This document shows, piece after piece, positions 40,001 through 52,195 of a DNA stretch of 64,000 nt. The stretch covers positions 196,635 to 260,634 of the forward strand of contig NAOQ01000011.1 of NCBI GenBank assembly GCA_002751075.1, read 5' to 3'. This stretch comes from Ichthyophonus hoferi (lineage: Eukaryota; Opisthokonta; Ichthyosporea; Ichthyophonida; Ichthyophonidae). Position 1 is the first letter of the stretch. Each line of letters starts with the position of its first letter. Position numbers and translations under genes: made by a program. The notes beneath the pieces were generated by a model. It was given only the letters and a program-made list of their open reading frames with translations, was not told where the DNA came from and made no database searches.

Positions 40001-42691
40001 CTAGTATTTCATTTTAACATTTTGCTTGGCTTAACAGATTTCTAAACCAATCTACTTCACATTAATATGTATAATATTAGCCGACAGTATTATGAGACTT
40101 AAAATTAATTGGTGCCCTCGAAGGCAAATAAACACCAGCGCATGACTTTAGGCGAATTAGTAATTAGTTTTTGAATTTAATTTAATTTTTGGGCAATTAA
40201 ATTCATTTTTTTATTTATCATATTTCTATTTAAAATTAATATTTGAATGTGTTTTTATATGCTATGCCAATCAGTTCCCTCTAAATTATTGTAGGACTAT
40301 ACATGCGCTCTAGTTTATTGTGTAAGAGTACACTAATAATACATCCCACCATTTGATTGGGTCTGTTCCACCACAGAACCCGCAAGATTGATGTATCGCA
40401 CGGTAACCAATTATTTGGGTATACTCCAGAACCCTACTGGCTGGCATGAGGGTAGGAGAGTGTGGGGAGGTGGTATTGTACGCTATAAAAAGGCAAGTGT
40501 TCTCTTGGTCGTCTTATTATTTCTCCTTCAATCTCTTTCTAACTCTGGTTTATTCTCCATGTCTTTGCTGTCTTATTGTTCAAGCGAAGTGGTATGTATT
40601 TGTTTTCACATATTGATCGTTGGTACATACATAGTATGTAATTGTTCTTTCCTACCAGTTTTTATACTTTATATATTTACACATGCATACATTCATTCAT
40701 GGCTGCACACATGCTACCATACATACTATCATATATACTATATGTACTATTATACTCCCATAATGTCATAACATCATGCATACTTATACACTATCGCTCT
40801 ATCATACATACTATCTCACGCTATCATACGCACAAGTAAATAAATATATGTAGTCAAATACTTATGGATACATTAACAGCCCGGACAATGGATTCCATGG
40901 GAACTAGACGAGGAAGGCCTTCCCACAGGCCTCGTAGAGGGTATAGCGGGTCGCATTGTACAGGAATCAGCAACTAGTCAGGTGGTTATTTTATTGGTTA
41001 GGTATCATTGTGTTATTTTCATATGGCTAAATTGGCCTAGGCTTATCTTCGGCAGTCATATATTATTGTTTGTAAGATGTTTTTGTATATTATTCTATGC
41101 CAAGTCAGCTGTTGTAATTCACCGATTAAATACCAATCTATAATGACTCTGTATTAGGATATACACCTTGTGTATAGTATTATATTATTGTTACTATTAA
41201 TGCTACTATTACTAATTATTTTCCACGGCTATAGGCTGCCCATGAACAGCTAACAGGGCGATATGTGACTGCTGTACCTGCAGCCGGCGAAAGTAAATTA
41301 TGTTTTATTTTGCTATGGCATCTATTGGCTTATGTTTAACTATATGTTTGCGTATATATATATATACCTTATTATTTTAAACATAGAGATGTTTATTCAG
41401 TATTTTTGTTTATTAGTGAATATAAACTGGGTTGTGTATGAACCCGTTAATGTTGTTAATCAATATATCTGATTTAGCTGCACTCTAGCATGTGACTATA
41501 TTAACTGGTCAGACATTACTATAAATGTTTTCATAATTCCATTTATACCTTATTGGCTGAGAATGAAAACATACTCTGTACAGGTGTCAATATACCTTTG
41601 TGCAGAAGTAACGTATGCTTTGGATTTCTCAAACCTATATGAATCAACATAATATGGTATACTTGATAAGCTATAACTATCATATGCCTACAGTTGATAC
41701 AATGTAATTGGCTGATAGATATCTATTAACCAATTATTAAACCATCCCACTCCCATAGAGATGACCGCCATTAGCCGTCCTACTCATATGATTGGTCGCG
41801 CTAATGTTCACGACCCGGATAGTAGTAGGTGTTCCTAAAATGGTTAAACCAATGTCTCTCTTCCACCCACCTGTCTTTCTATCTATTGCTGTCACACGTC
41901 TTATTACCACGACAACTACTACGATCCCTCGTATCATGCTTTATAGTGTATCAGCTTGACCTTTTTGTTTTCTTATCTAATTCAGGTGTGTTAAGCAAGG
42001 TCTTTCTTAGTCTTCCGTATATAGATACAACACCTTCTTCTGTGTAAATTTAGGATTATGTTATTGGTTACTGTCCATATTTCCACCCCAATCTTATGGT
42101 AGTATTGTTTTGGACACTACTAACTGTGATATTTAGTACCCCCCTGGATGCAAAATGATGATGAGGAGGATGGTACTGGTGGTGAGATGAGTGCGGGTCC
42201 CTCTGTCATGGCTTTCCGCTTGTCCCAACTGGCGAAGAAACGAAAAACGTCAAACCCAATGCGTGTGGGTGCAGATTTTGACAGAGGTAATGATAGCTAT
42301 CTTTGTATTAGGTCTGTGTGTAATGAGATAAGTATTCCTTCGTTTCTTTGTGTCATTCTACGGTATACTACCTTGACCAATCTAGGCTAAATACTATACA
42401 TGAAGCACACCTGGGCCAATTTGAGCTAACCAATGCTATCTTGGGCCTATTTATAATCATATCATCTCATATATATATGGGATAATGTATATAGAAGCAG
42501 TATAGGTATATATGTATGGATATAAGTTCTGCATATACTGTATTGGCCCATAGCTGTAATGTCTCTAATTTGTATGGCCCACAGATGAGGGAGAGGATAA
42601 TGAGGATTGGTTACCATCATTTGGCCGTGTATGGAGCGAAGGACCGAGATCTGCATCTAGGAAAGGTTTTCAGAGCAAGATAATAGGTTAA
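37090..42691 (+). CDS. CENATAC: Centrosomal AT-AC splicing factor (CCDC84)
   Basis: CENATAC is a zinc-finger component of the minor (U12) spliceosome needed for AT-AN introns. Exons are 37090-37212, 37507-37646, 38710-38836, 39198-39330, 40377-40492, 40880-40981, 41235-41292, 42137-42286 and 42585-42691, in phase, giving 351 residues (human 332). The N-terminal finger reads CEVCRRNHDQSRAHVYSSRH (residues 9-28), with the HVYS..H of the human protein. A second Cys-rich block is CFWCYFCATEF. Later landmarks are ASMFEHLSCENH, PPWMQNDDEE, RVGADFD and WLPSFGRVW, all matching human. The donor at 40493 appears to be GC (AAG|GCAAGT); the in-phase GT alternative (ATT|GTACGC) would shorten the exon. It is divergent from EIPR1. 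Confidence 0.93.
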
Positions 42692-44643
42692 TATAAACAT
42701 TAACATTGGACTAGCGTGTTAATGCTGAAGCATTTATGATCTTGTAAGAATCAGCAATAGGATTCTGAATGGGCCTTTTAGTGCACCTTCATTGTATGGT
42801 ATAAACCCATATTATATACATGCACTTGCATAGTGGTCTGCCTGCTTGTGTCCGTTGATGCGACAGTGTGAACGAGACAACCCAAGATCCCATCTTGATT
42901 GATGGGTAAAATTCCTATGAACTAACCAATCACTATGAGTGTAATCCAGTACTGGTTGTATTAGTAGCTATTCTCGTTAATATTTTTTCCCTTTGTCTTT
43001 TTGATCGATTCTCTTTACCGAACAATAGTATATGCAAAATATTTTGATATAGGTAGCATCTCCCTAATGATAAGAATACCCCACTATCCTGTGTGTATGT
43101 ATGTTATGTGTTGGTATATACTTGGCGCCCTCACCCCTATGTTGTAAATGATGATTTTAAAGGTATATATAAATTATATAACTCTGTACCGCTGTTACTT
43201 GGAAGATATGCCAATTGGGTTTCTTTGTTTAAATATTTTTAAAAATAATAAAGAACTTGACATTTATTATGACGAATTGTTGATTGCTGTTGCTAACCAT
43301 GGATTGGTTCGTCGCATTTTAGAAAATCTGCACATAAGGAATAATTATTTTTATAAACTTGGGCGCAAATATATATGGTATTTTATGTATGTAAACTTGT
43401 GTCTGCGTGTACATCACGTTTTATTATAATCGATGTTTTCATTGCATTGGTTGTTTTGGTTTAAATCTCACGCATAAAATGCAATACTCAATGATAAGAT
43501 ACATACACACTTTTTCCAGTTAACTTATATTATGAACTATATTAATACGCATAAAATATTAGTTATATATAAAAATCAATTTATTTGTATTCACTGTATC
43601 CTAGTACAACCTGTGTATATATATGCGGGATTACGGTGTAGCTGTTCTATCTGCTATCTAGGTGTATATACAATAGGCAATAGCTTCTATATCCTACGCT
43701 TACATCACCTACATACTGTCAATCGTATATATCCTGGATGCCTTCATAATTATTAATGTACGTGTAAACTTATGGCGGGGGCAGTGGGTAGGTCAAAGGG
43801 AATGTAGTCACTCTGACGCTACGGCCTAAACAATAGGACCTATATTCTATTCCAACACTGAGAACTTGAATGTGGCATTCATCCTGTAAATACATTCAGT
43901 TAAAATAAATTAGCCAATTGTGTATGAGTGGCAGCGCATTATGCCTAAGCATTCAGTTAGATTGGCTAGCACATTTCCTTTTTTATATACATATAATTAT
44001 ATAAATATAACCTAAGATATAATATGAATAATATAATAGCCAAAACCACTGGTGCTTTAAACATAAAAGATCAGTTAGCCAATCAATAGATCACAGAAAA
44101 TATAAATATATCCAATTAACTTTACCATCGATAAAAATGCATGACTCGGTAAAATCCTTATATGGTTATATGGTTATCTATAGACATTTGCTATTTGCTT
44201 TTATGTTATGACTTACATTGTAGAATGATCATATCGTATCATTAAATTTTCAAAGAAATGAGATCATTTTGCTTGAATGTTAAATCCACGCATATATATA
44301 TGGTTTTGTGTCCCTTATATTGGATGCATTATACTCTGATAGATATACATATATAATCTAACTATAGTATTCCCTGATATATATACAACCCACTGGCACT
44401 AACCTGAAACTCTCTTGCATCAACGCTCCTTTTAATAAAGACCTATCTCTATCACCCTATAATACTCCTGCGTAATATCTTGCTCACTACAACTGAACAA
44501 GTCAATGCAAATGGTGGAACAATAACAGCAAGTATTGCCACCATCATTCTACACACAGAACACCAAATAGCATCACATCTATATAGTTAAATTATAGTGA
44601 AATCCAAGCAAACTATAATAACTACATATCAAACAGGGCATAC
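42692..44643. other. Convergent intergenic region with unassigned open frames
   Basis: This lies between the 3' ends of CENATAC and the minus-strand unknown gene. Open frames at 43148-43429 (93 codons, with YYDELLIAVANHGLVRRIL) and 43532-43756 (74 codons) are longer than most nearby chance frames. They have no recognisable family, no flanking exons and AT-biased codons. I cannot assign them. Confidence 0.4.
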
Positions 44644-45579
44644 TTAATTCTGCATAGCATCATCATTGTGGTAGTCTCGATGTGAGTGAGAGGCAATTGT
44701 AGGGACGGGAGAGGAACTATCGTAACGTAAGGCATTGTATGTAAGGATATCAATTGGATATAAAAGATGATAGGGAGGTGGTGGACTCATGGGAATGAGA
44801 GGGAGTTGAGATGTATAAAGATATGGGCTAAGATCTGTGCTAGTGCAAACTGATTTGCTTAACGGGTCGGGTGCGGGAGGGCACAGTATTTCTAGTGTAG
44901 GCTGGCAATCAATTAGCTCAGGGAGGTCAATACACCTGTTTATGTATAGGTGTAGATATAGGTATAGGTGTAGGTGTAGGTATATGTATAGGTATAGATG
45001 TAGGCATAGGTATAGGTGTATTTTGATTAAGATATTAGACATTTGATCAGGAATAGAATCTGATGGATTTCTGCCCACGTGAGAAGTAATTTTACTTGGA
45101 AAGGCTCCAAACAATGCTAGCCTGATTTGTCAAACTTTTGTATAGTTCACCATTTCCCTCCAACACTTGGGTGTTACTAATAAAAAATATGTAATTCAAT
45201 GGCTGTAGTGTAAGCGTATGTGAATGTGAAAGTATGTGTAAATAGTTATTTTGTGTAGGTGTAGGTGTCTTTTAGGGGTACTTAAATGATTGGATTTACC
45301 GCTTGTTCCAGAGATGTTTGACATACACATAGGTCCTATCCCGATTCACTTATATTTCAATGACCATTGAATTCTCCCCGTGTGCCTCATACCACCTACC
45401 TACAGTATAAATGCCAAATAATAATGCAACACATCCCTTATATCCAAACCACTATATTTAACAAGACCTAACTAAAACCACACTTTTCCCCCATGCATGA
45501 CCCAGAAATAAAAGAGAGGGCTCACACACGTATTGTCCAAAGTAGTACAGAGGTTGTCTAGCTCATCATTTATATCCAT
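44644..45579 (-). CDS. Unrecognised three-exon gene with in-frame repeat
   Basis: Minus-strand exons 45530-45579, 45300-45335 and 44644-45121 join in phase to encode 187 residues. The start is MDINDELDNLCTTLDN; exon 2 adds TYVYVKHLWNKR. Exon 3 begins with a conserved-looking FGAFPSKITSHVGRNPSDSI, then a 6-base repeat, then a Pro/Ser-rich tail. The repeat encodes alternating Leu with Tyr/His/Ile (about residues 65-85). I do not recognise the family. No clear signal peptide is seen, and the hydrophobic Leu/Tyr tract could mimic a membrane segment. The last exon might be longer than shown if the repeat expands in other alleles. The start is 504 bp from the divergent GH27-like gene. The gene is supported only by splice-site and phase consistency. 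Confidence 0.55.
44938..45025. repeat. Coding (TATAGG/TGTAGG)n hexanucleotide repeat
   Basis: About fourteen units of TATAGG, TGTAGG and TGTAGA sit inside the third exon of the minus-strand unknown gene. A six-base period keeps the frame, so length changes would add or remove dipeptides such as Leu-Tyr or Leu-His. Confidence 0.85.
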
Positions 45580-46082
45580 GTTGATAGTAATCAGTAAAGG
45601 TTACTAATATTTACTAGCTCTTAACTCTGAACTATAAGTGTATATAGATAGATACAGTACATAGACGATTATGTGTAGTGTATGTGTAGTATATGCAAAC
45701 TTGAAATACTTTCTTTTATTTATTTACGTTATTAAAGATAATCTACGATTGATGAAAAATCACCGACTAATCTAAGTTTAATCTTCAATTACTACTAATC
45801 AGTATGGCGATTAATAGTAATGGACATAGACTAATTTAATCTAATTGTGGTTTGGCTCAGTAAACAAGAGTACATTGGTGGAGTTTCAACATCTACCATA
45901 CCAACTGCAGCCAGAAATACAATAAATCTTCAGCAATATTTTAAAATTTAGCAGTTATGTTTGTATATTATACTTATACTGTATGACTCGCAACGCACTG
46001 TAATAATAATACTGATAATAATAAAAAAGTATTTATAAAATATATATTTATATAATTAGCATAGTATACGGTGCGGAACAAA
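45580..46082. promoter_or_regulatory. Divergent intergenic region, unknown gene / GH27-like
   Basis: This is 503 AT-rich bases between two head-to-head starts, likely holding promoters for both. No open frame or clear core element is visible. Confidence 0.4.
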
Positions 46083-49000
46083 ATGGCAAGCACACTTGTA
46101 GTTTTGACTGCCGCTTTCAACCTATTATGTGTTGTTATTCCTGTTACACATGCCCTAGACAATGGCCTGGCCTTAACTCCCCCTATGGGTTGGAGCGCTC
46201 ACAAAAATCACTTTGTAAGTAGTTTTGATACCACGCCATACTACACTTTTTATGCTAATGTATATGTTGCCTTTGTGCTAGGGGAGAATCAGTTTTTGGC
46301 ATAAAAGCTTTAAAATAATAATAAACTTGCTCTTTCTCCTTCAACCTTCACAGTGTTATAAGATAACGGAGAACGATGTGAAAGAGATGGCAGATCTCCT
46401 GGTGAGCACAGGATTGTCCGGCGCAGGGTATAATTACATCAATCTACACGACTGTTGGCAAGCGTGTGGCATTAGTGACTGTATGAAGACTACGTTTGGT
46501 AGGGGAGTTGGTGGTCATTTGGTTTCAGATCCAAAACGTTTTCCTTCGGGAATGAAAAATCTTTCGGATTATATACACAGTAAAGGACTGAAAGTTGGTG
46601 AGTGATATTTGATTTGCTGGTATGCTTATATGGTTTTGTGCAGCGTGGATTTGGCATAGGTTAATATGTATTTGATTCGTGCTTGCAATGCTCGCCTTGC
46701 TAGTCAAATAGTAGAAACATAAGTAGCACAGTGAATCAATAATCATACATCCTCTGTTTGTTTATTCTCGATTTTTTTTATTTTATATATACTAATGTAA
46801 TTCAACTGCGACCAGTGTACAAGAAACAATAAGTCGTAATATACAAATATATCTATATAGGGTGTAATATATGTTGTTTTAGGAACTCTTGGTTGTGATC
46901 ATACCACTATTCTAACTGATATTCCCATAGTAATACTAAATGGTTTATGCTTAATTCTTCTACCAATATTTCTTTTTATTTTCTATATTCTCTACATTCT
47001 CTATAGGATTGTAGTTGATTATTGAAGACTTCATAAATCGTTTGCATACTTGGCTTATAGTGACAGCTAGGGGCCACAATCTAACAGAGAATATAGAGAA
47101 TATAGAATGATATAGGTAAATCAATTAAACACCATCAACTTAGTAATATCATGAGAGCATTGCACACGGAATAGTTTGATTATTACTACTGGGTATGTAT
47201 GATTTAGGACTTCGTGGGGTAATAGACTGCGTGTAAATTATAATATATAAATTATTTATGCCTGACCACCTCAACCAAAGGTATTCATATGTTTGTTCAG
47301 ACATACATACATATATACTATTATACTAGTATATAGACACCCAACCGTGTTTCATTCCCTTTTCCTCCTTTATAAAACTACCCTTTCCCTTCCAGGTTTA
47401 TTCTCTTCCTATAGCAGCCTTTTATGTCCTACCTATAAGGAGACAAAAGATCACGAAACACTAGACGCTCAGACCTTTGCTGCTTGGGGGATGGATTTGA
47501 TCGAGATCGAATCGTGTGACTTGAAGAAAAATGCAAGCCTCCAGTTTTTTGCTAAGTTTTCTAAAGCCATTGTTAACACAAATAGGCCAATGGTGTTGAG
47601 CTGTACCTCGGCTAAACTTATGTCTAGTCTGTCATTGGCTTATAAATACGGGGAACAGCCTTGGATTTGGGGTCCATCTTCATGCCATATGTGGCGTACA
47701 GGTATGCAATTGGCTTACATAATCTATTCACCTTCTTCTTCATCCCTATCAACCTATATATATTATATATATATATATTTTTTATATTCCCGTATGAATC
47801 TGTTTCATATTTAAGACATCCACTAAGTTCTGTCCTGCTATCACATCACATATTAATACCTGTTTGACCAACTGAAACACCTATTTACCTCGGATAAAAA
47901 TGTAATGTCTCTGCCATATTTATTGGCATTGAAGTATAATTTGATAGCATGTGCATATTTTTGATAAATGAAAATAAGTGGAAAGTGGGTGGGTATATGG
48001 TTGTGAAATATGTCAAGACATGGTCTTGTTTTAACTGGTTCAAATACCCTGACTGTGTGACAACTTGCAATTTAGTATAATTGATGCAGTCAATTATCTC
48101 CTATTTGCCAGTTTTAATTGATCAGTTATTATATATATATATTATTGCAATATATTACTATTATTATTATTATTATTATTCATCCTAACCAATGGGTTTC
48201 CTATACAGGTCCAAATATGGAACCACATTTTTCTAATGTGCTTCGTAATTCAGACCTAAATGCACATTATTGGCCCGGGCTGGGTACCCGAATAGACCTG
48301 TTTGTCGAACCCGGTTCGTGGGCTAACCCGGGTTTGCTGCACGTTGGTAGTGACTTTGACACAACATATACTCAACAACGCACATACTTTTTACTATGGG
48401 CTATGGTGGCTGCCCCTCTATTTATTACTTCTGATTTACGGATGCTAAACTCAGACGTAAAAGACTTTCTAACCAAGCCAGGGGTACTTTTGATTAACCA
48501 AGACCCCTTGGGTATCCCAGGTGGGTTATTTTTTATAGCTTTTTCTTTGTATTATAAATGTTGTAACACATTTATTATCTCTATATCCATGCATGTAGTT
48601 CTGGAAATGTGCGCATTTCCACACGTATAGGTATTTATTCTCATATCCTTTTATTTTCACATGCATACCTTCTTTTTCTACTTCTATTGACTATCCTTAG
48701 CCCTGATCTGCAAACAATTAGTTTCATAACTAGATATTTATGTTACCTTATGTGTCAGTTATACCAAACATTTCTTATGTCGCTACCCATTTCCCTCCTT
48801 CTTTCTACATTTCTCTTTCTCTCTTCTTTCCTACTCCCCGCAATCATATTAACGTTCTTATGCACTTGCAGCACGGCGCCAACGTAATGATTATTTTCGA
48901 GGTCATGAAGTGTGGGTTAAGCCACTAAAGGAAGGCAATTTTGCTGTATTGTTCTTAAACAGGGGTATTCTTTCTTGGAAAGGTCGCATGCAAATAACCT

Positions 49001-49158
49001 GGGTGGAGATTGGTTTTGAAAAAAAAGATCATATCTTAGTACAAGATGTATGGACAGGGCAGGAAGTGGGCATTTTCAATCAGACATTCGTATCTCCTGA
49101 TATTGATTTATATGACTCTCGAATTTACACCTTTACAAGGTACCTAATGAGATATTAA
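46083..49158 (+). CDS. GH27 alpha-galactosidase-like protein, probable pseudoenzyme
   Basis: Exons 46083-46214, 46354-46597, 47396-47701, 48209-48520 and 48872-49158 join in phase to 426 residues (human GLA 429). Residues 1-24 look like a signal peptide, so the product is probably secreted or lysosomal. The GH27 barrel is clear: LTPPMGWSAH, GAGYNYINLHDCW, DPKRFPSGMKNLSDYIHSKG, LDAQTFAAWGMDL, LLWAMVAAPLFITSDLR and LLINQDPLG. Cysteines equivalent to GLA C52, C94, C142, C172, C202 and C223 are kept. The active site is not. By my alignment the nucleophile Asp170 is Glu164 (in LIEIESC, where GLA has LLKFDGC) and the acid/base Asp231 is Asn230. Asp92 is His76, Lys168 is Glu162, Glu203 is Thr196 and Tyr134 is Phe128. 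Arg227 is kept as Arg226. Intact splicing and full length argue for a maintained binding or structural role. AATAAA hexamers follow at about 49223 and 49259. Confidence 0.9.
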
Positions 49159-51871
49159 ACTGGAATAATTCATGTTTACATTAAGTGTGGCTACAGAGAG
49201 AAGTAATTTAAAATGAAAGACAAATAAAAAGGCATTGTGGAAATGTGTATATATGAATAATAAACCCCTGCTGTGTTTTTCTAGCAAATAGGTAACAGTA
49301 TGGTTGCAGTCTTTAGTTTAGAATTAATATGAAAATGAAAGTGAATTTCTAAACAAATTATTTTGAATAATGCAACAGTTTAATTAAGTATCATTTAAAA
49401 TTAACTGCTATGACAGTTTTATTATCTCTATTATATAAAAATAGTATTAGAATCTGTGTTCAGGACCTTGGAGATAACACAGATTTCAATAAGGTTAGTT
49501 ATGCCAACAAGATAGCAAAGCTAGAGTCAATATATGGTAAGAAACGAGTATAAAAGAAAATAAAAGTCCATAATAAAGGCCCTCGTCNNNNNNNNNNNNN
49601 NNNNNNNNNNNNNNNNNNNNNNNNNNNNNNNNNNNNNNNNNNNNNNNNNNNNNNNNNNNNNNNNNNNNNNNNNNNNNNNNNNNNNNNNNNNNNNNNNNNN
49701 NNNNNNNNNNNNNNNNNNNNNNNNNNNNNNNNNNNNNNNNNNNNNNNNNNNNNNNNNNNNNNNNNNNNNNNNNNNNNNNNNNNNNNNNNNNNNNNNNNNN
49801 NNNNNNNNNNNNNNNNNNNNNNNNNNNNNNNNNNNNNNNNNNNNNNNNNNNNNNNNNNNNNNNNNNNNNNNNNNNNNNNNNNNNNNNNNNNNNNNNNNNN
49901 NNNNNNNNNNNNNNNNNNNNNNNNNNNNNNNNNNNNNNNNNNNNNNNNNNNNACAGACATTTGCGACCCCCCTAGGGGATGGGGATGTGTGTAAAACTCT
50001 ATACACATTCTACAAAGAAATAGTGACTGACTTCTAATAAATAGCTTTTAGCATATATATTTTTTCTCTATTTATTCAATTTTGGAGATTAATTTCCTTT
50101 TATTTTATTTGTTAGCCTGAGATCATTTGGTCAAACTTAGTGTATCATATTGCCAGTTTGTTGGAGTCTTGTGGTGTGCACCTTCTTATCCATGCTGCAG
50201 ATATTACTTTCTAATATGGTCTTTGTCTTCCTAGTTATGTTAAATTTATTTTACCTTAACCTGCATTATATCTGGTTTTTTTCTATTTTGCGTAGATGTA
50301 TAATAGTTGTTACTCCTTTGTTGTTCGTAGTTGTTATCAAGGTTACAAAATTGTTTTGGAACAATGATGAAGTTAAAACTTATTTGCGATCTGGGACATG
50401 AGCGATAGAAGCCTGCCGGCAACCAGAAAAGAAAAATATTTTTACTGAAAACCTTTCAGTTATCTATTGTTAAATTCATATTATATCAGCATCTTGTCCA
50501 CCCCGTCTTTTGAGAGATGTTACACTTTGTTACATGTATAGCCGATAGTGTGACTGACTTTTTTTGGATTGCTTATATCGTATTAAGTCAACATTATTTT
50601 TTATATGGTAGACTATATGGCTAGTATATGCTTATACAGTAGATAAGAGTTGACTTATCCGTTCATGTTATGTTTTTAAATAATAATCTTAGGGTAAATT
50701 TATTCTCACTTATGCTGTGAGTGCTCCAGTAAAAAAAAATAAAGCCCTCATACAACATGATCTTGCTTCTATGTTTAAATACATATCCAGCCCAAAAGTA
50801 GAAAAATAATTTCTGACAAGTGCTGTGAATTATTATGGATAAGATGCTTGCCTAGCTGTTTTTTGTTATGAAATGGCTAGCTCTTTTACTATTTTTCCAA
50901 CTATTTTACAATCTTTGAGAATTACTCGTTTATAAAAACTTCAAAATGGCCAAAACAAAAGGTATGCTTGTATTATGTAGTTCATTTCTAGTCAAGTAAG
51001 TATATTAATATTGTTGCTGGGTAATATAATATATCTCTTACTAAACAGACTAACAAAGCAAAATCTAACATCAATATACTTTGTATTTAGTTTTTTTCTA
51101 AAGTTTAGTTTGTATAGTCAAGCAATACATTATTGTTTGCATTGATCTACATTTTACTTGTATGAAACTGGCAAATCTGTAGGCCTAGATCCTATGAATT
51201 ACCGTTGAAAAATACAGTCAAAAGTTGCTTTCAAATACGTTCTAGTCCTAAGTAAACCAACTGGCACTAATATGAAACTGATGTGAAAAATAATAAATTA
51301 CACAATATAGGTGTGCATGTAACGAGAGGAAAGATCTGAACAGGCGTAAAAAGATGATATTGAGGCTGTATTAAATATCTTTTGATATTCAGCAGATTAT
51401 CTCAATATGAACAAATGTTATTACATTTAAATCAAGCTTAACCAATGTGCATGCAATAGAAAACCTACATTTTTAATTTAAAAGTAACCTATAGTATGTC
51501 ATATAGCTTGTGGAAATAGAAAATATCACCAAGATAATGAGATATAACATGTATAGATATGGCCAGATGTAAGGATTTCAAAAGCTCGTCAAAAGATTAA
51601 ATACTGAAAAAGTAGAAAAAAATATTTTCATTATATTTTATTTTATTTAAGTAAGTTACAGTTTCACAAGCTTTGTCTATTACTTGAAATGTTATTTTCC
51701 ACGTGTATATATTCAATATAGCTGATATGCATGTTGGTCACTGACAATACTCTTCATTGTACTTCATTATGGACCAGAAGTACTTATCGGTTATGCTTAA
51801 CGTATATGTATTATTTTACCAATAGACTACCTTATATTATACAGTATCTATATTTATTTATTTTATGGGCA
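49159..51871. other. Intergenic DNA containing the assembly gap
   Basis: Apart from the run of N, this is AT-rich and has no exon I can support. A hydrophobic 83-codon open frame at 50150-50401 has no recognisable family or splice context. A tiny ATG-started piece ending in a good donor at 50946-50961 (MAKTK) has no visible following exon. Confidence 0.5.
49588..49952. other. Assembly gap (run of N)
   Basis: 365 unresolved bases. Two open frames that run through it on the minus strand are artefacts. The right flank contains a short palindrome, CCCCTAGGGG. Confidence 0.99.
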
Positions 51872-52195
51872 TTAGGCACGAGAAATAACAATTTTGTTAA
51901 TCTTTCCCTCTTGGTTGAAGTCAAAGACGGAGACAACGCTAAAGTTAATTAAAACAATTTTGACCTTTCCGTTGATGATGACCTTACCCCTCTTCTCGTC
52001 AAATTGGGCATCATCCCATTTTCCAGTGGGGACGACCTTAGCGAGGTAGGCCTTAAAGGCCTCCTTCCCAGAGTGGGTGCCATCGCGGCCTGATATGAGT
52101 ATGATATCATCGGCAACAAGTGCAATAACGGCGTCGTTATTGAGATTATTACGCTCCTCCAAGTACTTTTGAGCAGTTGCGACGTTGACGGCCAT
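51872..52195 (-). CDS. SnoaL/NTF2-like small protein A
   Basis: An intronless coding region of 107 residues. It fits the SnoaL-like branch of the NTF2 fold: an N-terminal helix (ATAQKYLEERNNLNNDAVIALV), then DDIILIS, a G-rich turn, KEAFKAYLAK and a C-terminal sheet with FDEKRGKVII and VFDFNQEGKINKIVI. SnoaL-like proteins range from polyketide cyclases to proteins of unknown role; I cannot name a substrate. It shares length and the FDEKRGKVII...VKI...FDFN..GKI core with the plus-strand gene at 53506, so the two are paralogues placed head to head. Its codons are clearly richer in G and C at third positions than those of its paralogue and surroundings, which may reflect high expression or a different history. 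Confidence 0.8.
   Translation of the reverse strand: MAVNVATAQKYLEERNNLNNDAVIALVADDIILISGRDGTHSGKEAFKAYLAKVVPTGKWDDAQFDEKRGKVIINGKVKIVLINFSVVSVFDFNQEGKINKIVISRA

Noticed and set aside
49499-50008. Minus-strand frames across the N run
   Set aside because: They exist only because N is treated as open sequence.
50150-50401. Hydrophobic 83-codon frame
   Set aside because: T-rich DNA readily gives Phe/Leu/Val-rich frames; no family match or splice context.
50946-50961. ATG plus donor that could be a tiny first exon (MAKTK)
   Set aside because: No following exon found in the next several kilobases.
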